Below are positions 48,162 to 59,500 of a stretch of DNA of 64,000 nt, piece after piece. Both the position numbers and the translations under genes were made by a program. The stretch is from Terfezia claveryi (lineage: Eukaryota; Ascomycota; Pezizomycetes; Pezizales; Pezizaceae). Every line of letters begins with the position of its first letter. The first letter of the stretch is position 1. The stretch lies in contig WHUX01000026.1 in assembly GCA_015179025.1 (NCBI GenBank), positions 248,001-312,000 on the forward strand, in the 5' to 3' direction. The notes beneath the pieces are model-generated. The model saw only the letters and a list, made by a program, of their open reading frames with translations, had not been told where the DNA came from and searched no databases.

Positions 48162-48664
48162 GATGGCATAGAGCCTATCTGTATATTTCAGAAACTGTAT
48201 AGGGTTCGAATTCTAGTTAGGACACCTAAGGAGTCTAGTACATGAGAGTTAGTAAGTCATATATATGGCAGGAAAGTGAGTCTTACCCTAATGTGTGCTG
48301 GAGTTCATTGAAATTTCGACAGGTTGAATCAGAAGAGTAAGATCTGAAGAGGTTTCAATAAGAAGCGGGGGAAGAATGCAAACTTGCACAGTTATCAAAC
48401 GCTTGACCGAGACTATGAAAAGGTTTCAACATTAAACCTTAACTAAAACCTAGAGGTCTCGAACTTGTAACACTTGTGATTTTTATTGTAATATGACAAA
48501 TCAACAAGACCTATAATGTGAATAAAGGCCCTTGTGTAGTTCTTGTAGATGTCTACACCTTGTAGTATTCCAAAAGTCTCGCAAAGGTCTCAAAAAGGTC
48601 TCAAAAAGGTCTCAGTCAAACGTTCACTCCGGATAACTCCACGAATACACATATATATGCTGGA

Positions 48665-48696
48665 GCCTGCCATGTGTCTCAAGACATATGGCAGGC
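48665..48696. repeat. 32-bp palindrome, copy 1 of 4
   Basis: GCCTGCCATGTGTCTC followed by AAGACATATGGCAGGC; arms match at 14 of 16 positions. Sister copies are at 48952-48983, 51444-51475 and 51755-51786. It could fold into a hairpin or bind a dimeric protein. Confidence 0.8.
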
Positions 48697-48951
48697 CCTT
48701 GATTCTTGTGAATATCTAAAAGATATTTATCTTGGGCAGGGTATGTAGGTCAATATGCCTATTCGGGGAATTTTCGCGGAAAGGTCTCGGAAAGCTCTCA
48801 CAAAGGTCTCGGAAAGCTCTCACAAAAGGTCTCAGTCAAACCTTTGTGAGAGCTTTCCGAGGCCTTTAATATATATGCTAAAGGCTCTAGCAAAGGTCTT
48901 AGTCAAACATTCGCTCAAAATAACTCCACGAATACACATATATATACTGGA

Positions 48952-48983
48952 GCCTGCCGCATGTCTTGAGACACGCAGCAGGC
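48952..48983. repeat. 32-bp palindrome, copy 2 of 4
   Basis: GCCTGCCGCATGTCTT followed by GAGACACGCAGCAGGC; arms match at 13 of 16 positions. Confidence 0.8.
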
Positions 48984-49288
48984 CCTTGATTCTTATGAAT
49001 ATCTAAAAGATATTCATCCTGGGCAGGGTATGCAGGTCAATATGCCTATTTGGGGAATTTTTGCGGAAAGGTCTCAGAAAGCTCTCACAAAGGTCTCAGG
49101 AAGCTCTCACAAAGGTTTGACTGAGACCTTTTGTAAGAGCTTTCCGAGGCCTTTAATATATATATGCTAAAGGCTCTGGCAAAGGTCTCAGTCAAACGTT
49201 CGCTCGGGATAACTCCACAAATACACATATATATTCTATAAGAAAGCCTTAAATTCAAAAGTAAAAAAATTCAAACAAAAAGATGAAA

Positions 49289-50740
49289 CTACATGTCCTT
49301 GAAATCCTCTTCATTCTGCACCATGTTCTCATCCTTGAAATCACCCATGTCCAAATCCTCCACCTCTCTGATTTCGGCCTTAATCATGTCCATCAATTTT
49401 TGTAGCCTCCTCTTTATGATCTCAATGCTTGGTTTCCCCTCTCTATTTATCAAGCCCTTAATTGCCTGTTCGACTGCAATTATATCATCTTTGTCCTCGT
49501 CTTCAACTAAACCTCTTTTCATCTCCTCTACTGCCTCATCTATGTCCAAGTTAATGACAAGAATGTGTATCTGAAATTTCCTCCCTTGATACAATTTTTC
49601 GTTCACCTGCAGTTCCTTATTAATCTGCCGCTTTTGCTTACATGTGTCCACCCAGGAAACTACCTCTGCCAGAGAATTGTGTTCTTTGTTTTTGTGGACC
49701 TTTCTGCGTAAGATTAGAGTAGGAGATTTTGAGGAAGTGTATGGGGTAGGAGATTTGGATGAGGAGCCTGGGGTAGAAGATTTTGAGGATGTGTGTGGGG
49801 TAGGAGATTTTGAGGATGACTCTGGGGCAGGAGATTTGGATGAGGAGCCTGGGGCAGGAGATTTTGAGGAAGTGTATGGGGTAGGAGATTTGGACGAGGA
49901 GCCTAGGGTAGAAGATTTTGAGGAAGTGTGTGGGGTAGGAGATTTTGAGGATAACTCTGGGGCAGGAGATTTGGATAAGGAGCCTGAGGCAGGAGAGGTT
50001 TTATTGGCATTATCTTTTGGAGTAGTATTCATCTTATTTCCTGTAGTATTATTCCCAGCAATTACATCGTTCCCAGACGATGTGATCTGTATAGATGAGC
50101 CCGGATTCTGTTCATCACTCCCCTCAGCAGTTGCATCCGTAGTCTTCCTTCGACGAACTCTCCTTTTCTCGGTAAGGATCCTATCTGCGACATCTCTTGA
50201 TATTAGGTATGGTACTTTCTTTGTCCTTTTATCAGCAAGTCGTTCTTGGATTCTCTGCTTCATGAGGACCTTAGCTGCTTCTATATTCTTGTTTTTTTTA
50301 GCAAAAATAGCCAGAGCCCTGAGGAATTCTTTTGCTGCCTAAGGTGGCATGAGGTCACCGAGGTCCTCCTCCCAGTTGTTACTCCAAGCCTCTACCAGTT
50401 TTCCTACTGCGTTTGCCTTTCTTTTTTCAGATTTCTTATGAACCTTGGATAGAGGGACAAGAATAGTTGAGTATGTGAGATCCAGCTCCAAATTACCCCT
50501 ATCTGCCTTCATTTCTTCAAAATCTTCATTACCCCATTCATCAATTATGCGTTTTTGTACATCTGCAGCATACGCTATCTTTTCCATCTGGCCCTGAACT
50601 AATCTTGACACTTCTGTCACCAGTTCCCACTTTTGCCGACCCTCTAGGTTGTCTAATGCTTCACGGTATCTTGATTCGAGGTCAAAACTTTTGCTGATGA
50701 GACGGTTGGCAATGGCCACAACATTGGCATTTGCCGACAT
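49289..50740 (-). pseudogene. Gene inside the nested block with one in-frame TAG; 484 codons
   Basis: A single reading frame runs from the ATG at 50740 to the stop at 49289, interrupted only by TAG at 50341-50339 (codon 134, after GDLMPP). Reading through, AAKEFLRALAIFAKK continues the same style of sequence, so the TAG most likely replaced CAG. Part 1 is helical and charged (RYREALDNLEGRQKWELVTE). Part 2 has a basic patch (RRVRRRKTT), about ten Ser/Pro repeats of the type SSKSPTPHT (11-12 residues each), and an acidic helical C-terminus. No catalytic motif is visible. The family is not recognised. It could encode an accessory DNA- or RNA-binding protein of the element. Confidence 0.65.
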
Positions 50741-51278
50741 ATTTGCGGAATAAATTTCCGGATGGCACTGGTTATAGACCGTAAATATGATATTATGTTA
50801 GTTGGGGGGGGGATGTGTGCCTTAAGTACTTATAAATTTATGAGTGACAGTTAACCGGTTTGGCCATCTTAGTCCTACTTGAATGTATATGTAGCCTTCC
50901 ATTTGTTTGCCTAGATTATAACCATTTGCTTAGAAATTCATTTAGTTAGCCATTGAAGTATGACCATCTTCTAGTATCCACACTTCTACTTTCAACTGCC
51001 CCTGGTCAGTCATGGGTTTTTTCCCCCACCCTTTGTTATCCGTCATAATGAAACCGTCGAAGTTCACACTATAATATATAGTGAGACAGGGTATAGGACT
51101 GCTGGGCTGCAAAAAGACACTATTCAGGCTTCGGATACCTAAAGAGAAGGTAAGAAGCCTATCTTCGGCTTGCTCTATAGCCGAAGACAGTTGAACTAAA
51201 ACCCTCGAACCTTCCGTGTGTCTCATGGAAGAGTAGAAGGTTTACCAGTCTTCGTAGATGTGATTAAAAAGTTATGGT

Positions 51279-51324
51279 GTAGTCTAGTCTAGTCTGGTTG
51301 GCACAAGCCCCTCGTAGTCTAGTC
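51279..51324 (-). repeat. Micro-insertion copy 8: 24 bp with 11-bp direct repeats
   Basis: The insert 51290-51313 starts TAGTCTGGTTGGCACAAG. It is flanked by perfect GTAGTCTAGTC at 51279-51289 and 51314-51324. It lies inside the nested block of the CACTA element, so it is younger than that block, or the target was already a repeat. Confidence 0.8.
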
Positions 51325-51443
51325 ATGTAGTAGTTGATGTTGAGACTTTTCCGAGACCTTTCTGTGAAAATTCCTGAATAGGCATATTGACCTGCATACC
51401 CTGCCCAGGATGAATATCTTTTGGATATTCATAAGAAACAAGG

Positions 51444-51475
51444 GCCTGCTGTGTGTCTCAAGACACGCGGCAGGC
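51444..51475. repeat. 32-bp palindrome, copy 3 of 4
   Basis: GCCTGCTGTGTGTCTC followed by AAGACACGCGGCAGGC. It lies in the right inverted repeat of the nested block. Confidence 0.8.
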
Positions 51476-51754
51476 TCCAGCATATATATGTGTGTTCATG
51501 AAGTTATCCGGAGCGAATGTTTGACTAAGACCTTTACCAGAGCCTTTAGCATATATATGTTAAAGGCCTCGGAAAGCTCTCATAAAAGGTCTCAGTCAAA
51601 CCTTTGTGAGAGCTTCCTGAGACCTTTGTGAGAACTTTCTGAGACCTTTGTGAGAGCTTTCCGAGACCTTTCTGCGAAAATTCCCCGAATAGGCATATTG
51701 ACCTGCATATCTTGCCTAGGATAAATATTTTTTAGATATTCACAAGAATCAAGG

Positions 51755-51786
51755 GCCTGCCGCGTGTCTCAAGACACGCCATAGGC
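51755..51786. repeat. 32-bp palindrome, copy 4 of 4
   Basis: GCCTGCCGCGTGTCTC followed by AAGACACGCCATAGGC. It lies in the right inverted repeat of the nested block. Confidence 0.75.
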
Positions 51787-52067
51787 TCCAGCATATATAT
51801 GTATGTTCGTGGAGTTATCCCGAGTGAACATTTGACTGAGACCTTTGCCAGAGCCTTTAGCATATATATATTAAAGGCCTCGGAAAGCTCTCAGAAAGAT
51901 TTGACTGAAACCTTTTGTGAGAGCTTTCTGAGACCTTAAAATGTTATTGATTAATCGTATAAAGGTAGCGGTTCTACTCTCAGCTATTGTACTCCTGTCT
52001 TCTCTACCAAGTATCTTGTTTTCTCTACCAACTCTCCTGTCTTCCCTACCTAGTCTATTAATTAGCT

Positions 52068-55000
52068 ATGTCCTCGCGAAAACCGAAAGTTCTATATGAG
52101 AAGCCAACCCCCCATCAAAGTTTTATACGAGAATGCCATTGCAATACCCTAGGGGGAGAGCCTTACATCGTATGATCTGCTCGACTTTGGGAGCTCCATA
52201 ACAAACGCATCCATTGTCAAGAAATATAAGAAGAACATGACCAAATCTCTTCTAAAAAACCCTTACTCAATACTACCACTGATAATAAAGGGTCTGGTGT
52301 CAAAGAGAAGCCGAATCTCTACCACTACTCCCGAAAAGATCCCTTCTCCCAAAAAGATCCTTTCTCCCGAAAAGATCTCAAGAAAAAGAAGCCTTCGGCA
52401 GTAATATACGAGAGCAGCTCAGATTCTGACCTCGATATTCGGAACAAAAAACTGAGATCAATCGACAACTGCAGCTCAAATTCTGAGATTGATGTACGAC
52501 TGAACAAAAAACCGAGATTAAAGAGCTGTGTTTTGGGGTCTCAGGTCAAAAATTTCAATTCTCAGTCTATGCTATCCTCTAGCTCCTCCGATGGGGGTTA
52601 TGGGAAAGAAACGTTCAACAAGTCCCCTACTCTAGAAACCTATATGTCTGACATTGAATCGTATGGAATGGAGACCATGTATCTAGTAGCAAAGGACAAA
52701 GAAACCACACCTTCCTTAAGATCCAGTTCCTTTAGCTCAAGTTCAGTAGAAATATCAGGTTCTTCAGGCTCTACCAGATCTGGCCCATCTATATAGAAGA
52801 GACCTAGCACATTGCTAAAAACCACTGCGAACTCCATACATAACTTAGTCCCTAAATATGATTCTGACTTAGAAAATCCTTCAAGTTTAAGTTCTTCCAG
52901 CTCTTCTCAGGACGAAAATGAAGTTATATTAGAGACAGAAGACAAATTAGACTATCGTAGCATCAAAGGTACTTTTTTAATCTAAGCATATTACATTAGC
53001 CAATTCAAGTACTAACTTATACTTATAGCACGTCTTAACACCAGTGACTTGATATCTATCGCCCTATTCAACCTTAAACTCAGCGGTAATACTACATATC
53101 AACAAGCTGATTGTTACACATGGATCATCAAAGCTGCCTCCTTGCCCGACAAAGCTCCATACACATTCCGGACAACAGTCAAGAGACTACAGTACCAAAC
53201 TGGAATTAGGCATGTTTCATATGATTGTTGTATTGATTCTTATTTTTGCTATTTCAATTCGGCACTTGAAGCATGCCCCAATCCTAAATGCGGCAAACCA
53301 TAATGGAAAACCTCTAAAGCAAGTGACCCTAAAATCCCATTCAAAACCTTTGACTACATTCCCTTGATCCCACGAATTAAGCTCCAATTTAGCGACCTGA
53401 AAAGAGCCGCTGAATTAGTCAATTATAGAGCAAAAGTCAAAGCATGGGGTGAACAAAACAAGGATTCGTATAAGGATTACTGGAATGGTGAACTACATCA
53501 AAGCCTAAAATGCAAAGGCTTATTCACCAAAAAGCAAGATCAGGCCTACCTCCTAACTACTGATGGTTTTTGAGTCTTCAAATACCAAAAACTATTCCAA
53601 GCTTGGCCTCTGCTGATAGTCTCACTCAATGTTCCACCAGAGAGGAGACACCTCCGTCACAACTTCCTTCCAGTTGGACTTATCTAGACCAAAAGCTCCT
53701 TATAATCTTTAATCTTTCCTCCAGCTCCTCCTTCAGGAGTTTTTGGAACTTGAAAAAGGGATCCCTAACGTATACGATGCCAGCACAGGCCAGGATATCA
53801 CACTTAATGGCTACTTGACTCTAGTTAGTTCTGATATGCCTACGTGCGAAAAGATAATCAACTGCTATAGTATATCAGGCAGCCGCTACTGCCCATATTG
53901 TTATGCACATGGTTGTTATAAGTACCTGTCCTGCTCCTTTAGTTTCACCTAGATGAATTCTGCTAACTTCCAAGTACAGAAACTATATCTACTGTCCATT
54001 TACCCCCCCGAAAGACCCACCTGCATCTCTGCCTAACCAACATGAATGGTCAAAAATTGATCATAGAAAAGGCCTGCTTAAGAGGGTGAATGGGGACTAG
54101 AGGCAGGATGCAACATATATAACAGAAAATTTGGATAGTGAGTATGGTGAAAGCATTGGTCTCAAAGGAGTTTGTGAATTGATGAGGCTCTCATCAATTG
54201 ACTTTCCAAGGAGCTTTCCGCTAGACTCAATGCATCTATTTTATGAAAACCTAGTGAAAAATCTTTTTGACCACTATCGAGGCCAGTTTTTTGACAAAAG
54301 AGATACTACCGACTTGAATTCCGGGAAAAAAGTTAAATCTACTAAGAAGTTTGCCTAGACGGAGGACCCCTATTGCATTGCTCCTTCCACTTGGGAAAAG
54401 ATTGGTAGGGATATAGATACCTCAATAGATTCTATACCTGCACAATTTGGGGAACCTATCCATTCAATTACCTCTAACTGTCACCATTATAAAGCATACG
54501 AATGGAAACAGTGGGGTCATTCCTACTCCTTGATTTACTATAAGGACATACTTCCCAAGAAATTCTATCAGCCTTATTTTTATCTAATGGAAGCAGTAAC
54601 AATCTTAGCAGGCACTTCCATTAGTCCGACTCAACTACAGCTAATTGAAGGTAAGCACTTCCCCAAATTTACAGGCCAGTTAACTGATAACTTAATAGAC
54701 ACTCTGGGAAACTTTATTGATCATTATGAGCAAGAATATTACCGCTTCTCATATGAATACTTCGGTGCTGCCAGAGCAACCATCCATATGCTGTGCCATG
54801 TAGCTGATTGCGTATGCTGGGCAGGGCCAATGTACGTTTATTTACAATAGACTATGGAAAGATTCTGTGGAACTATTGCTCAAAAGGTATCATATTCCCA
54901 GATAATAATAAATAGATCTAATATTGGCTAGTACTAATAAATTATCAGGCAAAAAGTAAAGTTCAAGCCAATCGCAATATATCTCTTTCTATTTTGAATG

Positions 55001-55737
55001 AGGAATTACAGAGTCATATGCATTAGGTAGTTGATTGGGATCAAGATAATGGAGATGAACTAGATTCTACTTTGTGGTCAATCTATTTGAAGCAATTAAC
55101 AACACAGAAGAAGAAGCATAGATGCAAGCAAGCTGATGAGACTATCCCTGGACTGAATAGGCCTTCAAGACACCTAAATCTCCTAACTGGGGAGTTTATT
55201 AAACTCAAACAGTACTTCTCTCAATACCTCATATCTGTCGACCGCTCCGACTCAGACACTGCCTTACCGCCTCCTCAGGGAGATGTGGGGCCACATATTA
55301 ATATCAATGTCCGCAAGTTAAAAAGGTACGTATTATCGTAGGCATCATGCATTACTTAGGATTATTTACAGGTTATTCGACCTATGTCCACACATTCGAC
55401 CAACCAAGCCACCCAGGATGCATCCTACATATGTTATGAGATTAATCACCTGCTGGGAGAACATCCTTAGTGGGCCATTGATTCAAATGAATATAGGGTT
55501 CAATCACTTTTTGGACGGCTTGTTCGGTTGGTCAGTGTCCCTTTTGTAGGGAAAGTCTATAGACTTGGGTATATCAAGGAGTATCGGACAGTGTTAATTC
55601 CCGGAGGTATTCGCTGGATCACTACTAGTGGGAGTCATACCTATGTCCCAATAGAACATATTCAGGAATTGTTTAGTATTGTGTCTAGAGATCAAGACAA
55701 ATTTTTCATAGCGCTTGGAACTGCATTACTTCCTTGA
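52068..55737 (+). pseudogene. Tnp2-type (CACTA/Plavaka-like) transposase, decayed
   Basis: Reading frame pieces give a long transposase of the fungal Tnp2 type. A Ser-rich, disordered N-terminus starts at the ATG at 52068. An intron-like GTACTT..TAG lies near 52970-53030. Then come CPNPKCGKP (zinc-knuckle-like), RIKLQFSDLKRAAELVNYRA, GRYCPYCYAHG-type Cys motifs near 53880-53910, and the family hallmark FPRSFPLDSMHLFYENLVKN near 54205-54265. Further blocks are FPKFTGQLTDNLIDTLGNF and RATIHMLCHVADCVCWAGPM, and the end is IRWITTSGSHTYVPIEHI. Stops at 52794, 53301, 53571, 54356 and 54848, plus frameshifts at 53560-54060, destroy it. The Asp in LDSMHLF is the expected catalytic-type residue. It would have mobilised the surrounding element. 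Confidence 0.82.
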
Positions 55738-56203
55738 TATTTTGCCTTTTTTTTGTCGCTTATGTACCTAAATACTAATGTGTATGAGTCATCAATAAAA
55801 TATATTGAATACTAGTTTCTCTTAAAATGAATAAACAACCTTTCATAATGATACCAGTAGAGGCGGTAGGAGACCTCGCTTTGATCTCTATAGAAAATGA
55901 TACCTTAATAGGGTCTCTGCAGAGAAGGAAACCTTAAGAGGGTCTCTGTAGAGAAGGAAACCTTAATAGGGTCTCACGATGTAGCTAAGGCCTCCCCAAA
56001 GTCTCAAACTATTCTCCATAGCCTTTTTGAAGATCTCAACTTGCTTGAAAAGTCTTACTTCGGTTCAAAGGTTTCACGGCTAAGCCTCAGCAGGTCTAAC
56101 TTGGCCGAAAACTCACGACTTAGACCTAAACTTGGACTAAAGTTGAAACTTTTAATTAAGTTTACTATGGGTGCCCATATTAACTAATGAACTACAGTGA
56201 TCA

Positions 56204-58744
56204 GGTCTTCGACATTCTTTGCTAGTAAATCCTTGGGGGGAACCGGCTCCAATTAAATTTTGAACCTGTGAACTAGTATTGGCATACCTCCTTGAGGAAG
56301 GCTACAGATAGGAGCACTTTGCAAGCTTCAGGAAATTAACCATGGATCCTAGAGTAGGATATAAAGAGGAGAAAGATAGGTATAGAGTAACATATAAACA
56401 CTGGCCCTGCATTCCTTTGGAACTATATTTATGAGAATCGATCTAGACATTACAGGTCTAGTCTAGGATATTTCTGTGATGCTAGAAGGTGATTATAATT
56501 CATGGAGTGATAAATTATTCTTTTCTAAGAACGTGGCATCTGAAGTGACATTGAATCATAACGGAAAGTAACCTACTACTTAAGTAGATCCTGCCCTAGA
56601 AGAGAACTAAGATTTGATTACTTATTTGAGTCCTGCTTCTAGCAACCTATCCCACAGCTTGAGCCACTCTGGCCATGCACATACCATACAGGTAAAATCG
56701 AGAGACTGCTGTTAATATAGGTTATGTGATTTACTCCAGGAATTTAATGTAACCTAGGTATGTGTATATGTTATTGGTTATGCTATTGTCATTAATGGTC
56801 TCTCGAGTTGTATTTAATATTATTAAGTATATATTACAAGACATTTATGGTTACCAGGACTAGGACCTTTCTTGGGCTTCTCTCTCTCTCCTGCAGCAGG
56901 CATTTGGTAACACCCTGGCTTCATAGAGTATATGTAGCTATCATGAGCTGAGCTCTCTCTTACCTCTGAGTTATAGTATCTGGCTTCATAATTGGGCACA
57001 GAATTATATTCAACTCAAAAAGTCACATATACAATTATATGCCATTATATTGAAGCATTAACGAGATATCTCAATTTGTCGTTAGTGCTTTCATCAAAAA
57101 TATAACTGTTGATGTGATGATTAATTAGTAATGTGATGATTGATTAGTAAGAAAATGATTGAAGGGATATGCAGTTGCAAATTTTGCAAGAACATCCTTG
57201 TTATATGTATCTCGACTTTGGAATATAAGAATACGAGGTTCCGAGGATAGTGCAGTATCTAGTGTTACTCGAGAGTAGAAAGAAGCGCTCGTATTGATCG
57301 CTATATAGCTTAAGGAGCAACAGAGAAATCTGCTAAATAATCCTACTGAACGAGAGCTCAAAATCCGAACGTATCCCTTTGTCTCCTAGATATTCATCCC
57401 CTTTGGGATACCCTGTCCTTCCTTGTCTTGACACTTTTGCCTTCTTTGGGTCGACCGGCGAGAGTATCCCAATAAAACCATTTGTAATACCGTCCAATAC
57501 GTATACGTACAAGATCCGCGCCAGCCAGTATCCACATCACCGAAAATTCGAAAAAAAAAAAAAAATGACTTGGTATTTTTAGAGCGAGGAATTAATTATT
57601 TTCCAAGTTAAGTCCAGCCTTTAGAGAAAAAGAAAAAGAAAAAAAAAAAAAAAAAATTGCCCAATGTAAATCCGGGGAAAAGTTATATATGGGAGGTCAT
57701 GGTTGTCATGTACTGTGCCCTTACCAATACAAATTTGTATATATGGCTAGAGAAGTAGCTTTTACACATACCTCTATCCACTTGCACGATGATCTATTTT
57801 GACAGTTTTATGCGGTGTAACAGTAAGCGGGATGCGGAGACTAATAACGTCAACTATCGTACAACTGTAAGTAACGTATTCAATTTAATTGGAGTAATGC
57901 AAGAACGAGGCAAATACCCAGTCACGCGAGCTACTTAGGTTCCCACATACGTCTATCTTTGGATTGCGCATCTATAAGCATCTTGCCACGTACAGAATAC
58001 TCATGGCACACATACAACACACGTGATCGCTAGCGAGTACAAGTGAAACAGGGTAGCTCAAATGTTGAGGATATGAAAATTAGATTTCCCATGTTGGGAC
58101 TAGAGAAAAAAAAGAAGTAGTTTTCTCCATAATTTTTCTTGGAGCTATAGGCGCCCAATCTACTATTGAATATACTAAATTTTTCGCTGCTCGGATCTGT
58201 ATTCTTACAAGGATACGGCATAGTGATTGTGTCCGATTAACTTAGTGTGATGCTGTATAATCCAACACTGAAGAACCCCCCTATCTCTACATACATACCT
58301 GTTGCTGTACTGGAGGCGCATAGGGCTTTCATGCGGTTCCTTGTAGGATCATTTGCATTCGCGTTTGGGAGTTTATGCTCTGTTGGTTTGGTTAAGCGTA
58401 TGACGAGTGGGAATATTTTGAATTAACATAAGCTGCAGTTTGGGTTTGGTACCTAAATATTGTAGGGAGTAACTTCCTAATGTGTAGATGCTTTTATAAC
58501 AACATTGTAGCCCTATACCTTAAATTAAGCAAGTTTATTTTCTTGACATTAGCAAAAAGTAAACATAGTTACCCTCAACTCTGCAAGGCTTCTAATTTCC
58601 TTCTCGTACTTGTGGCTGGTTTCTTGGGATTAAGCATACCATAAGTTCACATACATACTCTATATAAATCTTGCTTAAGCCCAATTTCTAAATCTATATT
58701 TCTTACCTCTATACTTTTTTTTTTTTGGGAATGAGTATTCGTAA
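56204..58744. other. AT-rich spacer downstream of the CACTA element
   Basis: No gene supported. Poly-A tracts lie at 57550-57565 and 57625-57655, and a T-run at 58716-58727. Open frames at 57125-57582 and 58030-58221 have no recognisable content. Confidence 0.5.
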
Positions 58745-59160
58745 TTATAGTATCTCCATATGACCAGGGCATGCAACTCCGGGTGGAAGCGTAGGTAGAT
58801 TATCTAGCCTCTGAGCCGTGCCACCTTCTGCCCCTCCTACATACACGAATGTTTCCCCTCCCTCTACCGCTCCAGCTCCTCCTAGAGCAAAAATCTGTAC
58901 ATGTCGCAGTACCATTTCTAGTCCTCCCCCAACCTCTTCCCAGTGCCTTCCTCTTCCGTCCCCTACCACCTTGCACTGTAGTATGTGGACCGCATTTTGT
59001 GTGGTACTGCATCGGCATCTCCAATCCTCTGTTCTCCGATCTTGTGCACCCAGTATGTATTTGAATGGGCCCTCTGTGATCCCATATGTGAGTTCTTTTA
59101 TGATTCCCTGTCCCATTGCTTGGCCTGTTTACTGGCGTGGTGGACTTACTTTACCTATAC
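58745..59160 (-). pseudogene. C-terminal fragment of a LINE (non-LTR) polyprotein
   Basis: The minus frame reads GPFKYILGAQDRR, then EDWRCRCSTTQNAVHILQC and KVVGDGRGRHWEEV. This is the Cys/His knuckle and tail that follow the RNase H region in fungal Tad-type non-LTR retrotransposons. Only this end remains. Reading upstream past an in-frame TAA (PPRQ-stop-TGQ) extends the match, and that stop can be explained by CAA to TAA. No reverse transcriptase domain is left in the window. It shows that LINE machinery has acted in this genome. Confidence 0.5.
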
Positions 59161-59500
59161 TAGAGCTGTTGGGCTTGATACTTGATACATACATATACGT
59201 ATTTCAAAGCAATGTGAATTGAGCTCGACAAGCTCATCGAGGCCATATCACAACCACACCACTTTTTTTGGTCTATACATGCATTAATTCCTACCTTACA
59301 GTCCTTGTCATATCATATATCTCTACTTGCCTCAAAGAGACATTTGCAGATTATTTCTATGTATTTATTTTTGATTCTGGTTTTAGTTTGAGCCTATTCG
59401 AATGAAAATTAGAATTTAAAACAATCTAACACTTTCTAGAAGTGTGTAATACTACAGTCATATGTTATTAGGTTAGCACTTTTCTTTTCCATACTGGCTT

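Larger units (their letters stand above)
48570..51945. mobile_element. Nested ~3.4-kb block with long (~0.6 kb) inverted repeats
   Basis: Two direct units of about 290-300 bp (starts near 48615 and 48895, plus a partial third to 49235) face two inverted units (51350-51660 and 51660-51945). Each unit carries CAATATGCCTATT.GGGGAAT, runs of AAAGCTCTCACAAAGGTCTC, and a near-perfect 32-bp palindrome. Between them is one minus-strand gene (50740-49289). It looks like a second element inside the CACTA element, or a large internal inverted duplication of its binding zone. I could not find a clear target duplication, so the edges are approximate. Confidence 0.6.
45348..56199 (+). mobile_element. 10.85-kb CACTA/Tnp2-type DNA transposon with nested block
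   Basis: The left end CACTGTGGTTCATTTGG and the right end (read inward) CACTGTAGTTCATTAG are short inverted repeats with the CACTG start of this class. ATCA lies on both sides (45344-45347 and 56200-56203). Subterminal zones are full of GGTCTC/GAGACC and GGAAACCT words. The left zone (45560-45940) has five tandem units of 61-69 bp starting GGAAACCTxGCAAA. Inside are a decayed accessory gene on the minus strand (48161-46010), a block bounded by large inverted repeats (48570-51945) and a decayed Tnp2 transposase on the plus strand (52068-55737). All its genes carry stops, so the copy is inactive by itself. Confidence 0.85.
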
